64,000 bases of DNA, taken from positions 62,001-126,000 of the forward strand of contig NZ_JAIQZJ010000006.1 in assembly GCF_020073815.1 (NCBI RefSeq), in the 5' to 3' direction. Under the pieces are notes generated by a model. That model was given only the letters and a program-made list of their open reading frames with translations. It made no database searches and was not told the origin of the DNA. Below, in pieces: positions 24,316-31,949 of this stretch. This stretch comes from Nocardioides mangrovi (GTDB lineage Bacteria > Actinomycetota > Actinomycetes > Propionibacteriales > Nocardioidaceae). The position numbers were made by a program, and so were the translations under genes. Position 1 is the stretch's first letter; every line of letters starts with the position of its first letter.

Positions 24316-25530
24316 ATGCTTCTCGGACCCCGCAAGCGGCACGCCGCCACCCGCCCCGGCCCGGCCGACCCGACCAGTGCCCGACCCGACACCCGTGCGG
24401 CCGATGCCCTGGCCGAGGCCCTCGCCTCGGCCACCTCCTCGGAGGAGGCCCTCCGCGCCGCCCTCCGGGTGGCCCGCGACCACCTCGGCTGGACGGGTTC
24501 GCCCGACGGGCTCGTCGAGGCGTGCGCGTGGTCCGCCGACACGAAGCGGCGGCTGGACGCGGAGCAGGACCTGCACACGATCACCCAGATCCTGCGCACG
24601 GTCTCGAGCGCCGCCACCGGCGCCGAGGCGCTCGAGCTCGCCCTGGACGGCATCCGTTCCGGTTTCGGCTGGGCGTACGGATCGTTCTGGTCGGTCGACG
24701 AGGACCGGGGAGTCCTCGCCTTCACCCGCGAGTCCGGCAGCGCCGGCCAGGAGTTCCGCGCGGTCACGCTGGCGGCGTCCTTCGAGCGCGGCGTGGGCCT
24801 GTCCGGCCGCACCTGGGCGACCGGCGACCTCGTCTTCGTGCCCGACCTCGCCGAGGTCACCGACTGCGTGCGGGCGCCCGCCGCGCAGCGGGCCGGCGTC
24901 CGCTCCGGCGTGTGCCTGCCGATCCGGCTCCACGACCGGATCGTCGGCACGATGGACTTCTTCGCGACCGAGACCCTGACCCTCAGCCCGGGCCGGGAGG
25001 AGGCGTTGCGCAACACGGCCTTCCTGGTCGGCCAGGCCCTCGAGCGGGCCGACGCCGCCGAGCGGCTCGCCGAGACGAGCCGCGAGCTGGGGACCTCGAT
25101 CCGCACGGTCGAGGAGAAGGTCCGCACCGCCAACCAGGTCGCCGAGGAGGGCAAGCGGGTCACCGCGGAGGCCAACGAGCTGGTCGCCGGGCTGGGGGAG
25201 TCGAGCGCCGAGATCGGCGACGTGGTCAAGACCATCCGCGGGATCGCCGCGCAGACCAACCTGCTCGCCCTCAACGCCACCATCGAGGCGGCTCGGGCCG
25301 GCGACGCCGGCCGCGGCTTCGCGGTCGTCGCGGGCGAGGTCAAGGAGCTCGCCACCGAGACCGCGCGCGCCACGACCATCGTCGACGAGCGGGTCACCCG
25401 CATCCAGGAGCAGGTCACCGCCGTGACCGCGTCGCTCGACGCGATCGGCCACCAGCTCGACGAGACCAGCACCACCATCACCGGCGTTCTCGCCGACCAG
25501 GCCGAGGTGAGCCGGCGCGTGCTCGGCTGA
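24316..25530 (+). CDS. Soluble GAF-domain methyl-accepting chemotaxis-type protein
   Basis: This is a protein of about 404 residues with a GAF domain (roughly residues 75-225) and a C-terminal MCP signalling coiled coil. The hairpin tip is clear: [20 protein letters not shown] then [15 protein letters not shown]. No membrane segment is seen, so it is a cytosolic transducer. No che or flagellar gene is in the window. The start is unclear: ATG 24316 is used. GTG 24289 would give 413 residues, but AGGAGG abuts it with no spacer. Confidence 0.85.
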   Translation: MLLGPRKRHAATRPGPADPTSARPDTRAADALAEALASATSSEEALRAALRVARDHLGWTGSPDGLVEACAWSADTKRRLDAEQDLHTITQILRTVSSAATGAEALELALDGIRSGFGWAYGSFWSVDEDRGVLAFTRESGSAGQEFRAVTLAASFERGVGLSGRTWATGDLVFVPDLAEVTDCVRAPAAQRAGVRSGVCLPIRLHDRIVGTMDFFATETLTLSPGREEALRNTAFLVGQALERADAAERLAETSRELGTSIRTVEEKVRTANQVAEEGKRVTAEANELVAGLGESSAEIGDVVKTIRGIAAQTNLLALNATIEAARAGDAGRGFAVVAGEVKELATETARATTIVDERVTRIQEQVTAVTASLDAIGHQLDETSTTITGVLADQAEVSRRVLG

Positions 25531-25596
25531 GGCTGCCCACTCAGTCTCAGCCGGTCGGCGTCGGGGTCACAACCGCGGTCACCGGCCCACCTCACT

Positions 25597-25633
25597 GGGC
25601 AGGTGACCGGTGCTCACAGCCGGTCACCTGCCC
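25597..25633 (+). terminator. Perfect 14-bp hairpin after the chemotaxis-type gene
   Basis: GGGCAGGTGACCGG pairs with CCGGTCACCTGCCC around a 9-nt loop, 67 bp after the stop at 25530. A competing stem (GGTCACC at 25578-25584 with GGTGACC at 25602-25608) overlaps its left arm. A terminator is the simplest reading. Confidence 0.65.
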
Positions 25634-25681
25634 TTCATCCACCGCTCACCCGACGCACCCCGCCCACGCCCCTCGGGCTCC

Positions 25682-25687
25682 TACCTT
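25682..25687 (+). promoter_or_regulatory. Leaderless -10 (TACCTT)
   Basis: TACCTT is 7 bp before ATG 25695 of the glycosyltransferase gene, which lacks a Shine-Dalgarno. Confidence 0.5.
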
Positions 25688-25694
25688 CGCCCGC

Positions 25695-26894
25695 ATGGCG
25701 TGGTGGGGTGCGAACGAGGACGGACCGCGGGTGCTCTCGGTCTACGAGGGCTTCTTCTCGGGCGGCGCGCGGGTGCTGCACACCTCGGTGGTGCGCAGCC
25801 TCGAGACGACCACCGCGCAGCAGCACTCGGTCCTGTCGCTGACCGACCGCTCGGTCCGGGAGGCGACGACGCAGCGCGCCTTCGACGACGCCGGCTACCG
25901 ACGCCTCGCCGAGGCGGGCATCCCGATCACCGCGCTGTGCCGCCAGGTCACCGACCCGTGGTCGGAGCTCGACCTCGCGACGGTCGAGCGGCTGAGCGGT
26001 GCCGCCGACGTCGTCTTGTCGCTCAAGGAGCAGCCGCTGGGCGCGCTCGCCGCGACCGGGGCGGGCGGCACGCCGGTGATCACCTGCCTGCACCGCTCCG
26101 ACCCCGAGCACCAGGGCCGCGCGCTGGAGGACCTGGTCCGGCTCGTCGACCAGGGCGTCGTCGCGGCGGCCGCCTGCTGCGCCGAGTCGACCCAGGCGGC
26201 GTACCACGCCGCGACCGGCATTCCGCTCGCCCAGCTGCCGGTGATCCCCAACGGGGTCGACCTGCGCCGCTTCCGCCCGTCGGCCGACGAGCGGATCGGC
26301 CTGCGCCGCGAGCTCGGCGCCGCCGACGACGCCCCGGTGCTCGTCCTCGCCGCGCGCTTCGACCCGATGAAGGACGTCGGGCTCTTCGTGCGCGCCGCCG
26401 CCTCCTTCGTGCGGGCCCGCCCCGACGCCCACCTCGTCCTCTGCGGTGCCGGCATGTCCGCCACCAACCCGGCGCTCACCGGCCTCCTCGGCGCCGCGCT
26501 CGCGCGGTGGCCCGGCGCGGACCGGCAGGTGCACCTGCTCGGGATCCGCACCGACATGCCCCGTCTCTACAACGCCGCCGACCTGGTCGTGCTGACCAGC
26601 GCGTACGGCGAGGCCGCGCCCCTCTCGCTGCTCGAGGGGATGGCCTGCGGGGCGGTGCCGGTGACCATGTCCGTGGGGGACGCGGCGGCGATGGTCGGCG
26701 ACCCGCGCCTGGTCGTCGGCCGCGACCCGGTCGAGGTCGCCCGCGGCTGGCTTGCGGCGTACGAGCAGCGCGAGGAGCACGCCGAGCGCATCCACCGCGA
26801 CCGGCAGCGGCTCAGCGACCAGCGGTGCTTCGACGCGTACGCCGCCCTGGTCGCGGAGGTCGCCTCGGGCGCCGAGCTCGACCTGGCGGGCTGA
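25695..26894 (+). CDS. Glycosyltransferase family 4 protein
   Basis: This 399-residue GT-B fold enzyme has an N-terminal acceptor domain with a Gly-rich loop (EGFFSGGARVLH, near residue 18). Its donor domain has PNGVDLRRFRP, VLAARFDPMKDVGLFVRAA and the E-x7-E type motif in YGEAAPLSLLEGMACG. It should move a sugar from an activated donor to an unknown acceptor at the cytosolic membrane face. ATG 25695 is set by the leaderless element. It is convergent with htdX, 5 bp apart. Confidence 0.88.
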   Translation: MAWWGANEDGPRVLSVYEGFFSGGARVLHTSVVRSLETTTAQQHSVLSLTDRSVREATTQRAFDDAGYRRLAEAGIPITALCRQVTDPWSELDLATVERLSGAADVVLSLKEQPLGALAATGAGGTPVITCLHRSDPEHQGRALEDLVRLVDQGVVAAAACCAESTQAAYHAATGIPLAQLPVIPNGVDLRRFRPSADERIGLRRELGAADDAPVLVLAARFDPMKDVGLFVRAAASFVRARPDAHLVLCGAGMSATNPALTGLLGAALARWPGADRQVHLLGIRTDMPRLYNAADLVVLTSAYGEAAPLSLLEGMACGAVPVTMSVGDAAAMVGDPRLVVGRDPVEVARGWLAAYEQREEHAERIHRDRQRLSDQRCFDAYAALVAEVASGAELDLAG

Positions 26895-26899
26895 CGCCC

Positions 26900-27709
26900 T
26901 CAGCCGGCCGTCGCGAAGCCGGCGAGGTGCGGGGCACCGCTCGTCGGCGAGGACAGTGAGAAGGCGTAGCCGCCCTCGGTGCGCCGAGACCCGAACGCGA
27001 CCGTGCCGGGCAGCAGGATCGGCTTCTTGAAGGCGACCGCGACGGTGGTCTCGTCGGGCAGGCGGTTCTCGAGCGCACCGACGCAGCGGGCCATCGACCA
27101 CATGCCGTGGGCGATCTGCCGCGGGAAGCCGAACGCCTTGGCGGTCAGGCCGTAGAGGTGGATCGGGTTGCGGTCGCCGGAGACCCCGGCGTACCGGCGG
27201 CCGAGGTCGCCCGCGAGCTTCCAGGTGGTGCCGGTCGGCGGCGCCTCGGGGAAGGTCGAGCCGGGCTCGGCGTCCTCCGACCCGCGGCCCCGACGCAGGA
27301 ACGTCGAGGTCTCCTCCCACACGAGCTCGCCGCGGGAGTGGACGCGGGTCACCATGTCGAAGACCTGACCCTTCGCGTGCGGGCGCAGGCGCTCGGGGTG
27401 CGCGGTGACCTGGAGCCGCTCGGTCAGCGCGATCGGGCGGTGCCGGGTGATGGAGTTCTCCAGGTGCACCGTGCCGATCGCGGGGAAGGGGAACGACCCG
27501 TCGGCCATGATCTGCAGGTGCAGGCCGAAGGCCAGCAGGTGCGGGTAGGGCAGCGGCAGGGTGTCCTTGCGCGGGAAGCCGCAGAGCGCGGCGTACGACG
27601 CGACGTGGCCGGCGTCGACCGGGACGTCGTGGCGCTCCAGGCGCAGGTCGGGCAGCTCGCTGCCGGGGTTGAGCTTCGGGAGCGCGGCCTTGAGCAGGAC
27701 GGGGATCAT
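26900..27709 (-). CDS. htdX: MaoC-type hydroxyacyl dehydratase
   Basis: This 269-residue double-hotdog protein has the hydratase-2 motif YAGVSGDRNPIHLYGLTAKA (catalytic Asp and His in D-R-N-P-I-H) followed by FGFPRQIAHGMW. Start ATG 27709 overlaps the fabG4 stop (TGATG). The order MaoC gene, fabG4, divergent thiolase is the same as Rv0241c-Rv0242c-Rv0243 of Mycobacterium tuberculosis, where the MaoC gene is htdX. It would dehydrate 3-hydroxyacyl-CoA or -ACP in fatty acid elongation or beta-oxidation. Confidence 0.9.
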   Translation of the reverse strand: MIPVLLKAALPKLNPGSELPDLRLERHDVPVDAGHVASYAALCGFPRKDTLPLPYPHLLAFGLHLQIMADGSFPFPAIGTVHLENSITRHRPIALTERLQVTAHPERLRPHAKGQVFDMVTRVHSRGELVWEETSTFLRRGRGSEDAEPGSTFPEAPPTGTTWKLAGDLGRRYAGVSGDRNPIHLYGLTAKAFGFPRQIAHGMWSMARCVGALENRLPDETTVAVAFKKPILLPGTVAFGSRRTEGGYAFSLSSPTSGAPHLAGFATAG

Positions 27710-29058
27710 CAGGCGCCCAGCATCATCTGGCCGCAGACGCGGACGACGTTGCCGGTGACGGCGGTCGAGCCGGGGGAGGCGTACCAGGCGATCGTCTCGG
27801 CGACGTCGACCGGCAGGCCGCCCTGGGCCATCGCGTTGAGGCGCTGCCCGACCTCGCGGGTCGCGAACGGCACCGCCGCCGTCATCTGGGTGATGATGAA
27901 GCCCGGCGCGACGGCGTTGATGGTGATGCCGCGGTCGAGCTCGTCGGCGAGGGAGTCGACGAGGCCGATGACGCCGGCCTTGGAGGCGGCGTAGTTGGTC
28001 TGCCCGACGTTGCCGGCGATGCCGGCGATGCTCGCGACGCCGACGATCGAGCCGTTGTCGTTGATGGCCTTCTGGTCGAGCAGCTCGCGGGTGATCCGCT
28101 CGGGGGCGGTCAGGTTGACCGCGATGACCTGCTCGAAGCGGTCGCCCTTGTCGGCGGAGGCCGCCATGTTGGCGAGCCTGCGGTCGCGGGTGATGCCGGC
28201 GTTGTGGACGACGACGTCGACGCCGCCGTGCTTCTCCTTCAGGTGCCGCGCGATCCGCTGCGGGGCGTCCTTGGCGGTGATGTCGAGGACGAGGTGGTCG
28301 CCGTCGAGCTCCTTCATCAGGGCCTGGAGCTCGCTGGCGGCCTGCGGGACGTCGACGCCGACCACGGTCGCGCCGTCGCGGTGCAGCACCCGGGCGATCT
28401 GCTCGCCGATGCCGCGGCTGGCGCCGGTGACCAGGGCGACCCGGCCGTCGAGCGGCTTCAGCCAGTCGGCGACCTCGCCGCCGGCGGTGCTGCCGTGGGC
28501 GCCGATCCGGACCACCTGGCCGGAGACGTAGGCGGACTTGGGGGAGAGGAGGAAGGCGAGCGTGCTGTGCACCGCGCCCTCGGCGCCCTCGGCGACGTAG
28601 ACGAGCTGGACGGTGCCGCCGCGGCCGATCTCCTTGCCGAGGCTGCGGGTGAAGCCCTCGAGGGCGCGCTGCGCGACCCGCTCCTCGCCGGTCACGAGCT
28701 CGGGCGGGGTGCCGAGCACGACCACGCGCGGGCAGCGGTCGAGGCGACGCAGCAGCGGGGTGAAGAAGTCGCGCAGCGCGACCAGCTGGTCGCTGGAGGT
28801 GAGGCCGGTGGCGTCGAGGACGAGGCCCTTGAAAGTGTCGTCGCCGCTGGTGTCGGTGACGGCGGCGATGCCGAGCGTGTCGAGGATGCCGACCAGCTCG
28901 TCGGCGAGGCGACCGCGGCCGCCGACCGCGACGGTGCCGTCGACGAGAGGTGCGCCGGCGTCGTACCGCTCCAGCTCGGCGGGCTGGGGGAGGCCGAGGA
29001 GCCTGCTGACCTGCTTGCCGATCGCGGAGTCGGTGAAGCCGCGGTAGAGATCGCTCAT
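27709..29058 (-). CDS. fabG4: Long-form 3-oxoacyl reductase (FabG4-like)
   Basis: This 449-residue protein is about 200 residues longer than ordinary FabG. An N-terminal flavodoxin-like half (residues 1-200) precedes a complete SDR domain. That domain has VALVTGASRGIGEQIARVL, the active residues in SIVGVASIAGIAGNVGQTNYAASKAG (split here as Ser...YxxxK) and NAVAPGFI. This two-domain layout is that of the mycobacterial high-molecular-weight FabG4, an NADH-using reductase. It forms an operon with htdX and is divergent from fadA2. Confidence 0.93.
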   Translation of the reverse strand: MSDLYRGFTDSAIGKQVSRLLGLPQPAELERYDAGAPLVDGTVAVGGRGRLADELVGILDTLGIAAVTDTSGDDTFKGLVLDATGLTSSDQLVALRDFFTPLLRRLDRCPRVVVLGTPPELVTGEERVAQRALEGFTRSLGKEIGRGGTVQLVYVAEGAEGAVHSTLAFLLSPKSAYVSGQVVRIGAHGSTAGGEVADWLKPLDGRVALVTGASRGIGEQIARVLHRDGATVVGVDVPQAASELQALMKELDGDHLVLDITAKDAPQRIARHLKEKHGGVDVVVHNAGITRDRRLANMAASADKGDRFEQVIAVNLTAPERITRELLDQKAINDNGSIVGVASIAGIAGNVGQTNYAASKAGVIGLVDSLADELDRGITINAVAPGFIITQMTAAVPFATREVGQRLNAMAQGGLPVDVAETIAWYASPGSTAVTGNVVRVCGQMMLGA

Positions 29059-29066
29059 GGTGGGTA

Positions 29067-29086
29067 TGTAACTCCTTGTGTAACTC
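29067..29086. promoter_or_regulatory. Direct repeat TGTAACTC x2 before fabG4
   Basis: Two copies of TGTAACTC start 12 bp apart (29067 and 29079) just before fabG4, in the divergent region with fadA2. The 12-bp spacing suits a direct-repeat operator. The minus strand also shows TACATA 6 bp before the fabG4 ATG. Confidence 0.45.
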
Positions 29087-29155
29087 AGAGTCCAGATTTC
29101 GTGATCCGCCCCTCACTCGCTTCTCTCGTTCCCGCTCCCGACGGAGGATGAACCC

Positions 29156-30451
29156 ATGGCTGACTCCATCCGCAAGGTGGCCGTCCTCGGCGGCAACCGC
29201 ATCCCGTTCGCCCGGTCCAACACGGCGTACGCCGACGTCTCCAACCAGGAGATGCTCACCGCCGCGATCGACGGTCTCGTCGAGCGCTTCGGCCTCCAGG
29301 GCGAGCGCCTCGGCGAGGTGGTCGCCGGCGCCGTGCTCAAGCACGCCCGTGACTTCAACCTGACGCGCGAGGCGGTGCTCGGCTCCAGGCTGGCACCCGA
29401 GACGCCCGCCGTCGACATCCAGCAGGCCTGCGGCACCGGCCTCCAGGCGACCATCGAGGTCGCCAACAAGATCGCGCTCGGCCAGATCGACTCCGGTCTC
29501 GCCGGCGGCACTGACACCACCTCCGACGCCCCGGTCGCGATCAGCGACAAGCTGCGCCGCAAGCTGATGAAGGTCAACGCCGCGCGCGACACCGCCGGCA
29601 AGGTGAAGGCGCTCGGCGCGATCCGGCCCGGCGACATCGGCCTCGAGATCCCGCAGAACGGCGAGCCGCGCACCCGCCTCTCCATGGGCGAGCACGCCGC
29701 GCTCACGGCGCTGGAGTGGGAGATCGGTCGCGAGGAGCAGGACGAGCTCGCCGCGCTGTCCCACCAGCACCTGGCGGCGGCGTACGAGCGGGGCTTCCTC
29801 GACGACCAGGTCACGCCCTTCCGCGGCCTCGAGCGCGACAACAACCTGCGCCCCGACTCGTCGGTGGAGAAGCTCGCCAAGCTCAAGCCGGTCTTCGGTC
29901 GCGGCGAGGCCGCGACGATGACCGCCGGCAACTCGACCCCGCTCACCGACGGCGCGTCCGTGGTCCTGCTCGGGTCGGAGGAGTGGGCCGAGGGGCACGG
30001 CCTCGCGCCGCTCGCCTACGTGCTGGACTCCGAGACCGCCGCGGTCGACTACGTGCACGGCGGCGAGGGCCTGCTGATGGCGCCGGCGTACGCCGTGCCG
30101 CGGATGCTCGAGCGCCAGGGCCTCACCCTGCAGGACTTCGACTTCTACGAGATCCACGAGGCGTTCGCCTCGCAGGTGCTCTCGACCCTCAAGGCGTGGG
30201 AGGACCCGATCTTCTGCAAGGAGCGGCTCGGCCTCGACGCGCCCCTGGGCTCGATCGACCGGTCGAAGCTCAACGTCAACGGCTCCTCGCTGGCCGCTGG
30301 CCACCCCTTCGCCGCCACCGGTGGCCGGATCGTCAACGTGGCCGCGAAGCTGCTCGCCGAGAAGGCTGCGTCGTCGGGCAAGGGCGGCCGCGCCCTGATC
30401 TCCGTCTGCGCCGCCGGTGGCCAGGGAGTGGTGGCGATCCTGGAGCGCTGA
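29156..30451 (+). CDS. fadA2: Acetyl-CoA C-acyltransferase (thiolase, FadA2/FadI-like)
   Basis: This 431-residue thiolase has the nucleophile Cys92 in QQACGTGLQA, EIHEAFASQVL, the His in AAGHPFAATGG and a second catalytic Cys in CAAGGQGV. Start ATG 29156 follows GGAGG by a suitable distance. It is divergent from fabG4-htdX, as in the mycobacterial Rv0241c-0243 locus, so a common lipid-chain pathway is likely. It has its own ribosome-binding site, unlike many neighbours. Confidence 0.93.
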   Translation: MADSIRKVAVLGGNRIPFARSNTAYADVSNQEMLTAAIDGLVERFGLQGERLGEVVAGAVLKHARDFNLTREAVLGSRLAPETPAVDIQQACGTGLQATIEVANKIALGQIDSGLAGGTDTTSDAPVAISDKLRRKLMKVNAARDTAGKVKALGAIRPGDIGLEIPQNGEPRTRLSMGEHAALTALEWEIGREEQDELAALSHQHLAAAYERGFLDDQVTPFRGLERDNNLRPDSSVEKLAKLKPVFGRGEAATMTAGNSTPLTDGASVVLLGSEEWAEGHGLAPLAYVLDSETAAVDYVHGGEGLLMAPAYAVPRMLERQGLTLQDFDFYEIHEAFASQVLSTLKAWEDPIFCKERLGLDAPLGSIDRSKLNVNGSSLAAGHPFAATGGRIVNVAAKLLAEKAASSGKGGRALISVCAAGGQGVVAILER

Positions 30452-30470
30452 CCCTTCTTCGCCGTACGCC

Positions 30471-30518
30471 GGACGTCATGCGGACGGTGCCATAGATGAC
30501 ACTCTCCGCATGACGTCC
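30471..30518. repeat. 14-bp perfect inverted repeat spanning a start codon
   Basis: GGACGTCATGCGGA (30471-30484) and TCCGCATGACGTCC (30505-30518) flank a 20-bp spacer that also contains a GTG/CAC pair. The ATG of the following acetyltransferase (30510) lies inside the right arm. It may terminate the thiolase transcript or act as an operator or mRNA hairpin that hides the start codon. Confidence 0.6.
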
Positions 30519-30962
30519 CAGGCGAGCGCGGGTGCTGAGGACCTCGACCCGGCCGTCGACGGCTGGCGCCGGGCACGGGAGGCAGCGGGTGAGCCGCCGT
30601 CCGACGCCCGGGTGGCGCGGGTGCACGAGAAGGTGCGGGAGCCCGAGGCGCTGGTGGTCGTCGCCCGGGACCAGGACGCCGTGGTCGCGATGGCGCTGTT
30701 AGAGCCGTACAGCGGCGACCCGACAAGGGCGCACGTGTCGATGGTGTTCGTCGACCCCGAGCGCCAGCGGCAGGGCGTCGGGCTGGCGCTCCTCCAGGCC
30801 GCGCACGTCCTGGCTGGCGCCCGCGGGTGGGCCGGGAGCTCGGTGTGGACCCGTGAGTCGAACGTGGGTGCCCAGGCGCTCTACGCGAGCGCCGGCTACC
30901 GCGCCACCGACGACGTCGGCGCGACGCCGTACGGCGACGCCATGCGGCGCTGGGCGCGCTGA
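30510..30962 (+). CDS. GNAT family N-acetyltransferase
   Basis: This 150-residue protein has a GNAT core with VSMVFVDPERQRQGVGLAL (acetyl-CoA loop) and SNVGAQALYASAGYRA. The start is ATG 30510; GACACT stands 6 bp before it and there is no Shine-Dalgarno. The start lies within a long inverted repeat. The acceptor is unknown. It is convergent with the TetR gene, 1 bp between stop codons. Confidence 0.85.
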   Translation: MTSQASAGAEDLDPAVDGWRRAREAAGEPPSDARVARVHEKVREPEALVVVARDQDAVVAMALLEPYSGDPTRAHVSMVFVDPERQRQGVGLALLQAAHVLAGARGWAGSSVWTRESNVGAQALYASAGYRATDDVGATPYGDAMRRWAR

Positions 30963-30963
30963 C

Positions 30964-31644
30964 TCAGCGGGTGGCCAGTGCCAGGGCCGAGGCGACCAGG
31001 TAGGTGCGGACCTGCTCGGGGCTGATGGTGCCGACGGTCGGGATGCCGGGGGCGGCCTCCTTGACCAGGATGCCGACGCGTGCGAGCTGCAGGGCGCCGA
31101 GCCCGCTGGCGTAGAGGGTGTTGGCGAGCAGCACCGGGTCCTCGACCCGGAAGTCGCCGGCGCTCACGCCGTCCTCGAGCACCTGGGTCAGCTGGGCCAG
31201 GCAGGAGGAGATGCCGCGGCCGAGGCGGAAGAGCGCGCTCTCGGAGATCTCGTCGAGCAGGTCGGGACCGGTACGCCGCATCAGCGTCTGGGCGCAGTCG
31301 AGGAAGGCCGGGTGCGCCACGCCGTAGTCGACGAACGCCCCCACCAGCGCCTCCAGCTGTGCGGGCGGCGCGTCCGCGGACTCGATCGCCGCGGCGAGCG
31401 CGTCGCGCAGCTCCTCGAGGTAGCCGACCAGCGTGAGCGCGAAGAGCTCCTCCTTGCCGGTGAAGTGCCGGTAGACGATGGCCCGGTTGATCCCGACCGC
31501 CTTCGCGATGTCCTCGATCTGCGCGTCCCGCACGCCGCGCTGGTCGAAGAGCGACCGCGTGGCCGCGATGATCTGCTTCTCGCGCGCCCGCCGGCGCGCC
31601 GCGGCGGCCGTACGCCGGCCGTCGGTCTCAGGGGCGGTGCTCAT
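30964..31644 (-). CDS. TetR/AcrR family transcriptional regulator
   Basis: This 226-residue protein has an N-terminal TetR helix-turn-helix (residues 22-70; IIAATRSLFDQRGVRDAQIE, AVGINRAIVYRHFTGKEELF) and an all-helical ligand domain. The N-terminal tail is basic (RRTAAAARRRAREKQ). A perfect 23-bp palindrome just upstream is its likely operator, so it is probably autoregulated and controls the divergent small membrane protein. Location beside thiolase and reductase genes suggests a lipid ligand (inference). Confidence 0.92.
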   Translation of the reverse strand: MSTAPETDGRRTAAAARRRAREKQIIAATRSLFDQRGVRDAQIEDIAKAVGINRAIVYRHFTGKEELFALTLVGYLEELRDALAAAIESADAPPAQLEALVGAFVDYGVAHPAFLDCAQTLMRRTGPDLLDEISESALFRLGRGISSCLAQLTQVLEDGVSAGDFRVEDPVLLANTLYASGLGALQLARVGILVKEAAPGIPTVGTISPEQVRTYLVASALALATR

Positions 31645-31661
31645 GGCAGGGAAGTGTACGG

Positions 31662-31684
31662 CCGTGCAACTGCCAGTTGCACGG
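31662..31684. promoter_or_regulatory. Perfect 23-bp palindrome, TetR operator
   Basis: Arms CCGTGCAACTG and CAGTTGCACGG surround one central C. It lies between the tetR start (31644) and the divergent gene at 31717. It abuts TTGTGA (31685), a possible -35 of that gene, so binding should block both promoters. Confidence 0.8.
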
Positions 31685-31705
31685 TTGTGACAGGACTCGC
31701 GCCGC

Positions 31706-31711
31706 TACGCT
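31706..31711 (+). promoter_or_regulatory. Leaderless -10 (TACGCT)
   Basis: TACGCT is 5 bp before ATG 31717. A TTGTGA -35-like hexamer at 31685 lies 15 bp upstream and borders the TetR palindrome. Confidence 0.5.
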
Positions 31712-31716
31712 GAGCC

Positions 31717-31938
31717 ATGCGCTCGACGCCGTCGCCGACCACCGGGTCCCGGACCGCCGGGTACGTGCTCTGCGTCGCGCTGGTCGCGCCGGTGCTGCCG
31801 CTGATCGGCTTCTTCGCCCTCGGCATCGTCGCCTCGCCGGTCAGCGTGGCCGGCCTCGGCGTCCTCGTCATGGCGCTCTGCATCGGCGCGGTGTGGCTGC
31901 TCCGCGAGCGCGAGTGGCAGCGGGACGCCGACAGCTAG
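31717..31938 (+). CDS. Small two-pass membrane protein
   Basis: This 73-residue protein has two hydrophobic segments (AGYVLCVALVAPVLPLIGFF and ASPVSVAGLGVLVMALCIGA) and a charged tail ending in REREWQRDADS. It is divergent from the TetR gene across a palindromic operator, so it is the most likely target of that regulator. The function is not recognised. Confidence 0.72.
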   Translation: MRSTPSPTTGSRTAGYVLCVALVAPVLPLIGFFALGIVASPVSVAGLGVLVMALCIGAVWLLREREWQRDADS

Positions 31939-31949
31939 CGCGGCGCTGG

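Noticed and set aside
26900..30304. Possible giant protein read through htdX, across fabG4 and into fadA2
   Set aside because: The open frame upstream of 27709 is a shadow of fabG4 and fadA2. The MaoC domain starts at ATG 27709, coupled by TGATG to fabG4.
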